This document shows positions 16,952 to 24,491 of a stretch of 41,463 nucleotides of DNA, piece after piece. The stretch comes from Pedosphaera sp. (GTDB lineage Bacteria; Verrucomicrobiota; Verrucomicrobiia; Limisphaerales; F1-12-MAGs170). The notes below the pieces were generated by a model that saw only the letters and a program-made list of their open reading frames with translations, was not told where the DNA came from and searched no databases. Numbering within the stretch: position 1 is the first letter of the stretch; every line of letters begins with the position of its first letter. Both the position numbers and the translations under genes were made by a program. Location: the NCBI GenBank assembly GCA_009695275.1, contig SIBF01000013.1:1-41463 (forward strand). The letters run 5' to 3'.

Positions 16952-17797
16952 CTATTTCCAGCTCAGGATATTGTCCTTGTTCATTCCGATGGTCGCCTTC
17001 TGGTTGTCAGCGGCCGCCCCATCCGGCCCGAGTGACCAAACCATGACGGAGCCGCGAAGTTCAAATGCTCCTGACGCATCGCCGCGGGACAAGCCATTGA
17101 GGCCTTGATTACCACCAGCACTGGAGACGGACTCCAGCGCGTAAAAACCATCCCGACAGGTATTGCTGTAATCCAGGTCGAGCGAAATGATATAAGGGTT
17201 CCCCCATGGATCGCGGTAAATCCCGTCCGGCCCGACAAGCCCCACTCGCAACGCCTCAGCTCCCCGCTTTGCCTTGTTGGCATCGGAATCCTTTGCCGAG
17301 AGGAACGGGGTCTTGTTGGGGTTCATTGCGTGGTTCGCGTTTGGATTCTGATGGACACCATCTCGAAATATCGGGATCGAGAAGTCGCGAATCGCAGCGA
17401 TTACTTCAGAGTTGTTCTTTTGCTCGCGGTCGTTCGCCAGATTTTGAGTGGCGATTCGCAAGGCACTATTCTTCGTCGGCCACCAAACATTGTCGTAGCG
17501 GGTGCCAAAAGTAAAATCAGGTGACCTCTCGGAGAGCACGGCTCGCGTGTCTGCCGAGGCGGGCATCTTTCCGTAGGCAGCCTGGTAGGAATTGATCGCA
17601 TTGACGATGTCAGCAATCTCGGTCCGGGCCCGCATGACTAGCGCCTTCTTCTTCACGTTGCTCAAAACCGGCAGGAGCATCCCCGCCAGAATGCCAATGA
17701 TGGCAATCACGACCAGCAGCTCGATCAGTGTGAATCCGTAGCGGATTCGCGAGTCCTTTGAACGCGTTCTCTTCATAATCTTCAGCGAAATCTTCAT
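16952..17797 (-). CDS. GspG-like major pseudopilin
   Basis: A 281-residue protein (273 if the second Met is used). The leader ends RIRYG|FTLIELLVVIAIIGILAGMLLPVL with Gly at -1 and Glu at +5. The C-terminal part carries the GspG hallmark YRDPWGNPYIISLD, followed by GFYAL and VMVWSLGPDGA, equivalent to the DPWG...Y...S.G.DG signature in which the C-terminal loop binds calcium in known GspG proteins. It is therefore the best candidate for the pseudopilus shaft subunit. It is longer than proteobacterial GspG (about 140 residues), with an extra middle segment. The start lies 10 nt after the stop of the first pilin gene. Confidence 0.88.
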   Translation of the reverse strand: MKISLKIMKRTRSKDSRIRYGFTLIELLVVIAIIGILAGMLLPVLSNVKKKALVMRARTEIADIVNAINSYQAAYGKMPASADTRAVLSERSPDFTFGTRYDNVWWPTKNSALRIATQNLANDREQKNNSEVIAAIRDFSIPIFRDGVHQNPNANHAMNPNKTPFLSAKDSDANKAKRGAEALRVGLVGPDGIYRDPWGNPYIISLDLDYSNTCRDGFYALESVSSAGGNQGLNGLSRGDASGAFELRGSVMVWSLGPDGAAADNQKATIGMNKDNILSWK

Positions 17798-17807
17798 GCA
17801 GAATGAC

Positions 17808-18617
17808 TTAAGGCACTTTCCCTATCACAACAGACCTCGGCTCCCAATTGCTGATGCGAGTGATGTTCTTGCCGATGACAACTTTCGCCCACAAATCGTA
17901 GGTCTCAGCGTTAAAACGATTCGCTGAACTAGGGTCATAGAACCATGGATACACCTTGGTGCCGTCGGGCTGGCCAGTCTTCGGGTTCTTTCCGGTTAGC
18001 AGAATCACATTGGGTGGAACTCGGTCCCCTGCTGCCACGACAAGCGGCACCGCCAACGTCTCAAATCCCCCTTTCTCCACGACGAGTTTTCGCTCCGATG
18101 CTTTGAAACTCGAACTGATCCGTACATCGCGAGGACTGCGAGCTGAGTTGGCAAAACCGTCCACGCTAAACTTGAAAGTGATTTCATCGGCATTTAGCGC
18201 AGACTGCGCTTCGCGTCCTATCGGAGTGAAGGTACCGAGCGTACCCGCCACCTTGAAGACCGTGCCAGAGAGCTCGTAGTAGAGCTGGTTGACGGCCGCC
18301 AGTTGGTCACGAGCCTCAGGCAACGCGTTTGAAGGCAGTCCCAGTAGCGCTTCATTCGAGGGTGGATAAGTTCCGAGGCGCGACTTGTAATTCTCGATCA
18401 AGGACACCAACCGGCTCATTTCCGACCGGATTCGCGATTCCCTCGCCTTTCTTAATACCGCGCCGCTGACACTGAGTACCAAGCTTGCCAGTATTCCGAT
18501 GATGCTGATAACGACCAGCAGTTCGATCAGTGTGAAACCAACCAAGCGCGAACTCGATGATTGCTTGCCGCGCCGCTGACGCATCGCACTTGTGTTATTT
18601 GTTTGCACCGGATTCAT
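17808..18617 (-). CDS. GspG-like pseudopilin, first gene of the operon
   Basis: A 269-residue protein from the ATG at 18617. The longest open frame begins at a TTG (18665) inside the antitoxin gene, and an ATG at 18584 is also possible; 18617 fits best because it lies 7 nt after the antitoxin stop. The leader ends SSSSRLVG|FTLIELLVVISIIGILASLVLSV with Gly at -1 and Glu at +5. The helix continues RKARESRIRSEMSRLVSLIENYKSRLGTYPPSN, the classic GspG layout of a long helix followed by a turn with YPP. The C-terminus (YDLWAKVVIG) is compatible with a GspG-type closing strand. Two GspG-like genes in tandem suggest a heteromeric or switchable pilus shaft, which is inference. Confidence 0.87.
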   Translation of the reverse strand: MNPVQTNNTSAMRQRRGKQSSSSRLVGFTLIELLVVISIIGILASLVLSVSGAVLRKARESRIRSEMSRLVSLIENYKSRLGTYPPSNEALLGLPSNALPEARDQLAAVNQLYYELSGTVFKVAGTLGTFTPIGREAQSALNADEITFKFSVDGFANSARSPRDVRISSSFKASERKLVVEKGGFETLAVPLVVAAGDRVPPNVILLTGKNPKTGQPDGTKVYPWFYDPSSANRFNAETYDLWAKVVIGKNITRISNWEPRSVVIGKVP

Positions 18618-18624
18618 CGAGTGT

Positions 18625-18903
18625 TCATCGATATTCCCGCAGTTCTTGTTCCAACCGTTCGCCAAGCCACTGCTTGATCATGCTCTGATAATTCAAGTAC
18701 CTGGACCGCGCGAGACGCTTGATCCGGGAGAGCATCCTCGGATCAATCCGCAATGTGATCGTCACTGACTCGGAGGCTTCCGCAGATGAAGCAACTGATG
18801 ATTCCATCAGACGCACATCAATACGGCTTTCCGCCCAAAAGGCTGCCTCTGACTCCTCGCTGTCGAAGAGTGGAACCTCCTCCCAGTTTGCTAGTGCATT
18901 CAT
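18625..18903 (-). CDS. CopG-type ribbon-helix-helix antitoxin (PF12441-like)
   Basis: A 92-residue protein. The N-terminal half has the toxin-binding signature of CopG antitoxins partnered with BrnT toxins: VPLFDSEESEAAFWAE. The C-terminal half is a ribbon-helix-helix DNA-binding domain, VTITLRIDPRMLSRIKRLA, followed by YQSMIKQWLGERLEQEL. In known systems the antitoxin neutralises BrnT by direct contact and represses the shared promoter. The gene follows the toxin gene by 45 nt, the usual toxin-first order of brnTA. Its stop is only 7 nt before the first pseudopilin start. Confidence 0.88.
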   Translation of the reverse strand: MNALANWEEVPLFDSEESEAAFWAESRIDVRLMESSVASSAEASESVTITLRIDPRMLSRIKRLARSRYLNYQSMIKQWLGERLEQELREYR

Positions 18904-18948
18904 TCGGCAACCAACATCAACGTTTTCCGCAAGTCAGACAGTCGGCCT

Positions 18949-19242
18949 TCAACTCTGCGCCGAGAGGGCTTGATTCACCTTGCGCTGATAAAAAAACTGT
19001 TCCTCAGGCGCAAACGCCCGTGAGAGGACCACCCGGACCTGGCGACCATTTGTCCGATACACACTAAAGATCCCAAGCCCACTCGCAGACTTCCCCAGAT
19101 TGAAGAATCTGGCTTGGGCTGCGAATCGAGGCGAATCAGGAAGGAGTCGAATGGCAAACGGATCCTCGAACGATTCCTCCACATCTCGCGGCGTCAAAGA
19201 ACTATCCCATTCAAAAGGCGGATTATTCCAATCAAACTCCAT
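18949..19242 (-). CDS. BrnT-like toxin of a type II toxin-antitoxin pair
   Basis: A 97-residue protein with the BrnT layout: N-terminal FDWNNPPFEWD, an EESFEDPFAIRLLPD segment (BrnT proteins have a similar ...F.DP....), RFFNLGKSASGLGIFSVYRT (the R...LG.S..G....V.Y strand pair), and RVVLSRAFAPEEQFFYQRK at the C-terminus. BrnT proteins are RNase toxins that stop translation. The usual N...KHGV segment after the first strand is replaced by SSLTPRDV, so this is a diverged variant. A GAAGG sequence 6 nt before the ATG at 19242 is a plausible ribosome binding site. It is first in the operon, downstream of the promoter/operator at 19279-19320. Confidence 0.82.
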   Translation of the reverse strand: MEFDWNNPPFEWDSSLTPRDVEESFEDPFAIRLLPDSPRFAAQARFFNLGKSASGLGIFSVYRTNGRQVRVVLSRAFAPEEQFFYQRKVNQALSAQS

Positions 19243-19278
19243 TCGGCGCCTTCACTTGTATATTCAATGCCCATCCAA

Positions 19279-19320
19279 TGTATTTACACTGTATTTACAT
19301 CTACCCAGTCAGACTGTCAA
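19279..19320 (-). promoter_or_regulatory. Promoter with two tandem TGTAnnTACA operators for the toxin-antitoxin operon
   Basis: On the minus strand a perfect -35 box TTGACA (19320-19315) is followed by a 17-nt spacer and a -10-like TAAATA (19297-19292). Overlapping the -10 and extending toward the start of transcription are two identical 10-bp sites, each read TGTATTTACA on the plus strand (19279-19288 and 19290-19299). Each is a TGTA-nn-TACA palindrome and they are spaced 11 bp apart, one helical turn. Tandem short palindromes at helical spacing are the usual operator form for ribbon-helix-helix repressors, so the antitoxin is the obvious candidate to bind here. Confidence 0.72.
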
Positions 19321-19443
19321 AAGATTTCTCAAACTTATCCAATATTCTTTCCACTTTAGAGAGCCGGATTCAGTTTTGGGCTCACCGAGGCTTGCGGCAT
19401 CCGCAGGATCTGGTGATCTGGGTGCGCCAAACGTAAAAGGCAG

Positions 19444-21543
19444 ATGGACGTCTGCCGACCGATTTCTACAAAGTCCTTTACACACTTCTGGACGGTTCTC
19501 AATGTATCACACGTGTCTAAGACATTACCTGATGGCAACGCCATCGGCAGTTCTCAACAACGCTCCCGACCCGCACCTCCGCAACCCGGGTGTGCAAACT
19601 TGGAAACCGCGATTCGACGCTCGCAGAATTACCTTTTGGGCGAGCAAAGACCAGAAGGTTACTGGGTCGGAGAGTTGATGGTGGACTCGACCCTTGTGTC
19701 GGACATGGTGGCTTACCACCACTGGGCTGGAGACATCGACCTGAAGTGGCAACGCAAAGCGGTCAATCATCTCTTCTCGATGCAGCTCGAGGATGGCGGC
19801 TGGAACATCTACTACGGTGGCCCGGCGGAGGTGAATGCTACAATTAAAGCGTACCTGGCATTGAAGCTCGCTGGAGTCCCAGTGACCGATCCTCGTCTGT
19901 TGAAGGCTCGCGAAGTGGCCATGCGAATGGGCGGCATTCCGCGGATGAACACGTTCTCCAAGCTCTACCTCGCGCTCTTGGGGCTTTTCCCCTGGAAGTA
20001 CGTGCCCACGATCCCGTGCGAAGTCCTGCTCATCGGCAAGTGGTTTCACGTGAATTTCTGGGACATGAGCAACTGGAGCCGAGCCATGCTCGTGCCGCTC
20101 GCCATCATCAATCACTTTAAGCCCACGCGCCGGCCCGGGAACATCGCGCTGGATGAACTTTACCCACTGGGTTACCACGAACGCGACCTGGCGCTGCCGC
20201 CGGACCCACAGTGGTTCACGTGGCGAAATTTCTTCCTGTCACTGGACAGACTTCACAAATTCGCTGAACTCTGGGCTCGTGCCGGAATTCACCCGTTCCG
20301 TCGCCGGGCGCTGAAAAAATGCGAACAATGGATGATCGAACGTTTCGAAGGGTCTGACGGCCTAGCCGCCATCTTTCCAGCGATGCTTAATGCACTCATC
20401 GCGCTGAAAGCCTTGGGTTACCCTGACGATCATCCGGAGGTCAAACGAGCCGAACACGAGCTGAAAAAGCTCGAGCACGAAACCGAACATTCGCTGCGAA
20501 TCGAGCCCTGTTTCTCGCCTGTTTGGGATTCAGCAATCGTTGCCATCGCGCTCCGCGAATCGGGCATCCCGGCAGAGCACCCGAAACTCGTCCGCGCCGC
20601 CCACTGGCTGATGGACAAGGAAATCCGTTTCCGCGGAGATTGGATTCACAAAAACCCCGCCGACGTCGATCCGAGCGGCTGGGTATTCGAGTTCAACAAC
20701 AAGTGGAATCCTGATGTTGACGACACTGCGATGGTCCTGCTCGCGCTTCGCCTGATTCCCACGGACAATCCGGAGCGACGCGATGAATGCTTTGCCCGGG
20801 GTATGAAATGGATGATGGCTTTCCAGTGCAGAGATGGCGGCTGGGCAGCCTTCGACAAGGACTGCACCAAGGGCATCCTGGAGAAGGTTCCCTTCGCAGA
20901 CCATAACGCCATGCTCGATCCGGAATGCGCGGACATCACAGCACGCATTCTCGAATTGCTCGGCTACGAAGGCTGCAGCGTTGAGCATCCACAGGTGAGA
21001 AAGGCGCTTCGCTACCTGCGAGAGCAGCAGGAAGAAGACGGCTCATGGTTCGGACGATGGGGCGTAAACTACATTTATGGCACCTGGCAGGTGCTTCGCG
21101 GGTTGCGGGCTCTGAACATCAACATGGACCAGCCGTGGATTATCAAAGGCCGCACGTGGCTTGAAAGCGTCCAGCGCAACGACGGCGGATGGGGTGAACG
21201 CTGTAATACCTATGACGATCCCGTCTTCAAAGGCCAGGGACCGAGCACCGCTTCGCAAACCGCCTGGGCTGTCATGGCGCTGTGTGCCTTCGATGATCCG
21301 AATCGCCCCGCCCTCAAGAGTGGCATTCAATATCTCATAGACACTCAGAATCCTGATGGCTCCTGGACGGAGCACGAGATTACAGGAACAGGATTTCCTC
21401 GCGTGTTCTATTTGAAGTACGACATGTACCGGAACAGTTGGCCGCTGACGGCGCTCGCCACCTACTCGCGAATAATGAAAGCACACGCCCTGAAATCCAA
21501 CGGGCACAATTCAATCGCGGGTCGCGAGCTGGCATTGTCGTGA
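19444..21543 (+). CDS. shc: Squalene-hopene cyclase
   Basis: A 699-residue enzyme that cyclises squalene to hopene/hopanol, the first committed hopanoid step, at the inner membrane. The catalytic acid motif DVDD is at 424-427 in NPDVDDTAM. QW repeats that stiffen the double alpha-barrel are visible: QLEDGGW, QCRDGGWAAFDKD, QQEEDGSWFGRW, VQRNDGGWGE and TQNPDGSW, with the closing FPRVFYLKYDMYRNSWPL. PCFSPVWDS is the conserved cyclase segment before the active site. The first ATG gives about 50 residues ahead of the usual start (LETAIRRSQNYLL); the next in-frame Met, near residue 79, is too late, so either this ATG or a nearby alternative codon is used. It is divergent from the toxin gene across a 201-nt spacer. 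Confidence 0.96.
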   Translation: MDVCRPISTKSFTHFWTVLNVSHVSKTLPDGNAIGSSQQRSRPAPPQPGCANLETAIRRSQNYLLGEQRPEGYWVGELMVDSTLVSDMVAYHHWAGDIDLKWQRKAVNHLFSMQLEDGGWNIYYGGPAEVNATIKAYLALKLAGVPVTDPRLLKAREVAMRMGGIPRMNTFSKLYLALLGLFPWKYVPTIPCEVLLIGKWFHVNFWDMSNWSRAMLVPLAIINHFKPTRRPGNIALDELYPLGYHERDLALPPDPQWFTWRNFFLSLDRLHKFAELWARAGIHPFRRRALKKCEQWMIERFEGSDGLAAIFPAMLNALIALKALGYPDDHPEVKRAEHELKKLEHETEHSLRIEPCFSPVWDSAIVAIALRESGIPAEHPKLVRAAHWLMDKEIRFRGDWIHKNPADVDPSGWVFEFNNKWNPDVDDTAMVLLALRLIPTDNPERRDECFARGMKWMMAFQCRDGGWAAFDKDCTKGILEKVPFADHNAMLDPECADITARILELLGYEGCSVEHPQVRKALRYLREQQEEDGSWFGRWGVNYIYGTWQVLRGLRALNINMDQPWIIKGRTWLESVQRNDGGWGERCNTYDDPVFKGQGPSTASQTAWAVMALCAFDDPNRPALKSGIQYLIDTQNPDGSWTEHEITGTGFPRVFYLKYDMYRNSWPLTALATYSRIMKAHALKSNGHNSIAGRELALS

Positions 21544-22233
21544 ATGCTCCAAGACAGTCCGGACAATAGCACAGCCGATCCCATGCCCTCATCGACCGCA
21601 CTTCTATTTTTTGCGGTCAAGGAAGAGGCCCGGTTCTTCAACGCGCCATCACCCTCCCCATTCAGGATTGAAACACACGTGACTGGCATGGGTCGGCGAA
21701 ACGCTGACGCCTGTGCCCGCCGTGCGCTGGATCAAATTTCGCCACAACTGGTGTTCACGTGCGGTTTTGCCGGTGGACTCCACCCAAACATTCAGCCCGG
21801 AGCAATTGTCTTTGATGCAGATGACACTTTTCCTCGGACTGCGATGATCGCCGCTGCGGGTGGATTGGCGATCCGGTTTCATTGCGCGGATCGCGTGGCA
21901 GTCAATTCCACAGAGAAGGAGCTCCTCCGCCAGACAACGTTCGCCGACGCAGTCGAAATGGAATCCGGCATCATCCGCAAGATTTGCAAGGAACGCAAAA
22001 TCCCGAGCGCAACACTCCGCGTAATTTCTGATGCCTCGTGGGAAGACCTTCCTTTGGATTTCAACTCACTGCTGACATCCGACTACAAACTGGATTTTCG
22101 GAAACTCACGCTGGCGCTTGTCCGATCTCCAAGCCGAATCTCCCGGCTGATCGCACTCCAAAGAAGAACGCGTTTCGCTGCCATGCGTCTGGCCGAATGC
22201 CTGCACACAGTGCTATCAGAAGGCGCTGTCTAA
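21544..22233 (+). CDS. hpnG: Hopanoid-associated phosphorylase HpnG (adenosylhopane nucleosidase)
   Basis: A 229-residue nucleoside phosphorylase-superfamily protein. Seen: HVTGMGRRNA and CGFAGGLHPNIQPG near the N-terminus, the purine/ribose-binding AVEMESGII, and the active-site aspartate segment RVISDASWEDLPLDFN. In hopanoid producers HpnG removes adenine from adenosylhopane to give ribosylhopane, on the route to bacteriohopanetetrol. Its ATG abuts the cyclase TGA with no gap, so the two are co-transcribed and probably translationally coupled. The radical-SAM partner HpnH, which makes adenosylhopane, is not in the window. Without the cyclase next door the sequence alone could be read as an MTA/SAH-nucleosidase relative. 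Confidence 0.9.
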   Translation: MLQDSPDNSTADPMPSSTALLFFAVKEEARFFNAPSPSPFRIETHVTGMGRRNADACARRALDQISPQLVFTCGFAGGLHPNIQPGAIVFDADDTFPRTAMIAAAGGLAIRFHCADRVAVNSTEKELLRQTTFADAVEMESGIIRKICKERKIPSATLRVISDASWEDLPLDFNSLLTSDYKLDFRKLTLALVRSPSRISRLIALQRRTRFAAMRLAECLHTVLSEGAV

Positions 22234-22684
22234 AATCTCAGAGAGCCTGACGCTGTTTAAGCCTGAATTCAAAGCTCTGACGTTCCCGAAACTGCCCCTC
22301 CCCCTGTCCTCCATCGGCGCCTGTTTCCACTTCACGCTCCACGTAATCAAAACCGCGCCCCAGCATGATCAGTCAGATGCCGACTCACAGTGATCTCCAC
22401 GCGCAACTGACGTAACAACTCCGGGCGCGCCAAAAATATCGGAAGCTTGCTTTGACAGCATCGGGATCTTTCTGCCTTGAGGCACCGCCTCCTTACGGGG
22501 AATCCTCATCCGTTTTCAACCCCCAACCCCCAATTGATCTCAGCAAGGGCCAGCCTTGACACAACAGAACCAAACCTTGATCAATTCAGCGCAGTTTGAG
22601 ATCGATCACCATTATGAAGCCGCACTCGTTTGCGCGAAATCCGTTCCGAGAACACGCATCGATCTAATTCGGAATCTTCTGCCA
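22234..22684 (+). other. Intergenic region upstream of the amidase gene
   Basis: About 450 nt without a convincing gene. A TTG at 22556 would extend the amidase by 43 residues of non-family sequence, which is unlikely. A small GAGGC-acc-GCCTC hairpin (22479-22491) lacks a T-tract. Repeated CAACCCCC near 22517-22531 is the only other pattern. The amidase promoter probably lies here but no clear boxes were seen. Confidence 0.4.
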
Positions 22685-23581
22685 ATGAAACGATTTCCAA
22701 AATCCTCCCAGCTCAAGCTCGGACTCATCCAGACAAGCTGCTCGGCCAACATTAACGACAACCTCAAGAAGACACTCCGCAGCGTGGAAGAATCAGCCCG
22801 TCGTGGCGCGAACATCATCTGCACCCAGGAATTGTTTCGGTCTCAGTACTTTTGCCAGAGCGAGGACCATAAGAACTTCGACCTGGCGGAATCGATTCCT
22901 GGCCCGAGTACCGTGGCCTTTCAAAAGCTCGCCAGAAAACACGGAGCCGTCATCATTGCATCTCTCTTCGAAAAGCGAGCCGCAGGTCTTTACCACAACA
23001 CTGCCGTCATCATCGACGCCGATGGCTCGCTGCTCGGGATTTACCGCAAGATGCACATCCCGGACGATCCGCTGTACTACGAGAAATTCTACTTCACACC
23101 CGGCGATCTGGGCTTCAAGGCATTCTCCACGCGGTTTGGCCGAATCGGGGTTCTGATCTGCTGGGATCAGTGGTATCCCGAAGGAGCGCGCCTCACCGCG
23201 ATGCAAGGCGCACAAATCCTCTTTTTCCCCACCGCCATCGGCTGGCATCCGAAAGAGAAGGCGGAATACGGCGTCCGGCAACATGGCGCATGGGAAACCA
23301 TCCAACGTTCCCATGCCGTCGCAAACGGCTGTTATGTTGTTTCAGTGAACCGCATCGGCCACGAAACGCCCATTGGCGGAGACGGCATTGAATTCTGGGG
23401 GCAAAGCTTCGTCGCAGGCACCTCGGGCGAAATTCTAGCCAAAGCCAGCATGAACAAAGAAGAGACTCTCGTCGTTCCCGTCGATCTCAAGAAAGTGGAC
23501 GTCACCCGAACTCATTGGCCATTCCTCCGAGACCGCCGCATCGATGCCTACGGAGACTTGACGAAGCGACTGATCGATTAG
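22685..23581 (+). CDS. aguB: N-carbamoylputrescine amidase
   Basis: A 298-residue nitrilase-superfamily enzyme that hydrolyses N-carbamoylputrescine to putrescine, CO2 and ammonia in the agmatine route to polyamines. The catalytic triad is Glu49 (CTQELF), Lys122 (YRKMHIPDD) and Cys159 (LICWDQWYPE). The long stretches YYEKFYFTPGDLG, FPTAIGWHPKEK and GAWETIQRSHAVANG are diagnostic of AguB rather than of other amidases. The start is the ATG at 22685, which gives the normal family length. The usual partner agmatine deiminase (aguA) is not adjacent, so the pathway is split or starts elsewhere. Confidence 0.93.
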   Translation: MKRFPKSSQLKLGLIQTSCSANINDNLKKTLRSVEESARRGANIICTQELFRSQYFCQSEDHKNFDLAESIPGPSTVAFQKLARKHGAVIIASLFEKRAAGLYHNTAVIIDADGSLLGIYRKMHIPDDPLYYEKFYFTPGDLGFKAFSTRFGRIGVLICWDQWYPEGARLTAMQGAQILFFPTAIGWHPKEKAEYGVRQHGAWETIQRSHAVANGCYVVSVNRIGHETPIGGDGIEFWGQSFVAGTSGEILAKASMNKEETLVVPVDLKKVDVTRTHWPFLRDRRIDAYGDLTKRLID

Positions 23582-23642
23582 CGGTGCGGCAATCGCCAAA
23601 AGCTCCGATCAAAGGCGGATGATATTCAGAAACTTCTGGCAC

Positions 23643-24491
23643 ATGAGAAACGCATGGATCACCGGAGCCGGCGGTTTGATCGGCAATTACCTCCTCACCG
23701 CAGATGCTCGATCGCATCCGGGCTTCTCGGCAGTCAGCCTCACTCGCGGCAAAGTTGACCTCCTGGATTTTGCCGCGGTCAGCAGACTGTTCCAGTCGGA
23801 ACAGCCAGAGTTGATCATTCACTGCGCCGCAATGAGTAAGAGCCCGGAATGCCAGGCTTCACCAGAGCGAGCGCTTCAAATCAATGTCAATGCTACTCGG
23901 CACCTGGCCCAGCTCGCAACAAACACGCCGTTCATCTTCCTCTCAAGTGATCTCATATTCGATGGCTGCAAAGGCGATTACATCGAGTCGGATCAGCCGA
24001 ACCCACTCAGCGTCTATGCCGAGACGAAGGCTCTCGCGGAACAAGTCGTCCTCGCGAACCCATTGCATGCAGTCATCCGCACCTCGCTCAACGGCGGCAC
24101 TTCGCCGCGGGGTGATCGCGGATTCAATGAAGAGTTGCGCCGGGCTTGGATTGAAGGGAAATCAATCACTCTCTTCGACGATGAGTTTCGTTGTCCCATA
24201 CCAGCGGCAGTTACCGCGCGGGCGATCTGGGAATTTGCCGAGCGTTATCAGCCCGGTCTCTATCACCTTGCCGGGGCTGAGAAATTATCCCGCTGGCAGA
24301 TCGGACAACTCATCGCCGCGCGCTGGCCGCAGCTTAATCCACAAATCCGACCCGGTTCTTTGCGTGATTATCAAGGAGCACCTCGCTCTCCGGACACGTC
24401 TTTGAACTGCGACAAAATTCAGCGGATCCTTCCATTCAAATTGCCCGGGCTCGCTCAGTGGCTTGCCGAGCATCTCAACGAATCCTTTTAG
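23643..24491 (+). CDS. RmlD-like NAD(P)-dependent sugar-nucleotide reductase/epimerase
   Basis: A 282-residue extended short-chain dehydrogenase. Seen: nucleotide-binding GAGGLIG near the N-terminus, a DLLDF aspartate after the second strand, IIHCAAMSKSPECQ (the NAA-like segment), FLSSDLIFDG with the catalytic Ser/Thr region, and the YAETK Tyr-Lys pair. This is the arrangement of dTDP-4-dehydrorhamnose reductases and their relatives; the C-terminal half (GLYHLAGAEKLSRWQIGQLIA) is also RmlD-like. There are no other rhamnose genes nearby, so the sugar substrate is unknown. The ATG at 23643 is preferred over 23619 because it begins directly at the Rossmann strand. It lies 61 nt after aguB. Confidence 0.85.
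   Translation: MRNAWITGAGGLIGNYLLTADARSHPGFSAVSLTRGKVDLLDFAAVSRLFQSEQPELIIHCAAMSKSPECQASPERALQINVNATRHLAQLATNTPFIFLSSDLIFDGCKGDYIESDQPNPLSVYAETKALAEQVVLANPLHAVIRTSLNGGTSPRGDRGFNEELRRAWIEGKSITLFDDEFRCPIPAAVTARAIWEFAERYQPGLYHLAGAEKLSRWQIGQLIAARWPQLNPQIRPGSLRDYQGAPRSPDTSLNCDKIQRILPFKLPGLAQWLAEHLNESF

Noticed and set aside
18625-18665. Overlap of the first pilin gene with the antitoxin gene
   Set aside because: It arises only if the upstream TTG is used; the ATG at 18617 removes the overlap and suits the prepilin leader.
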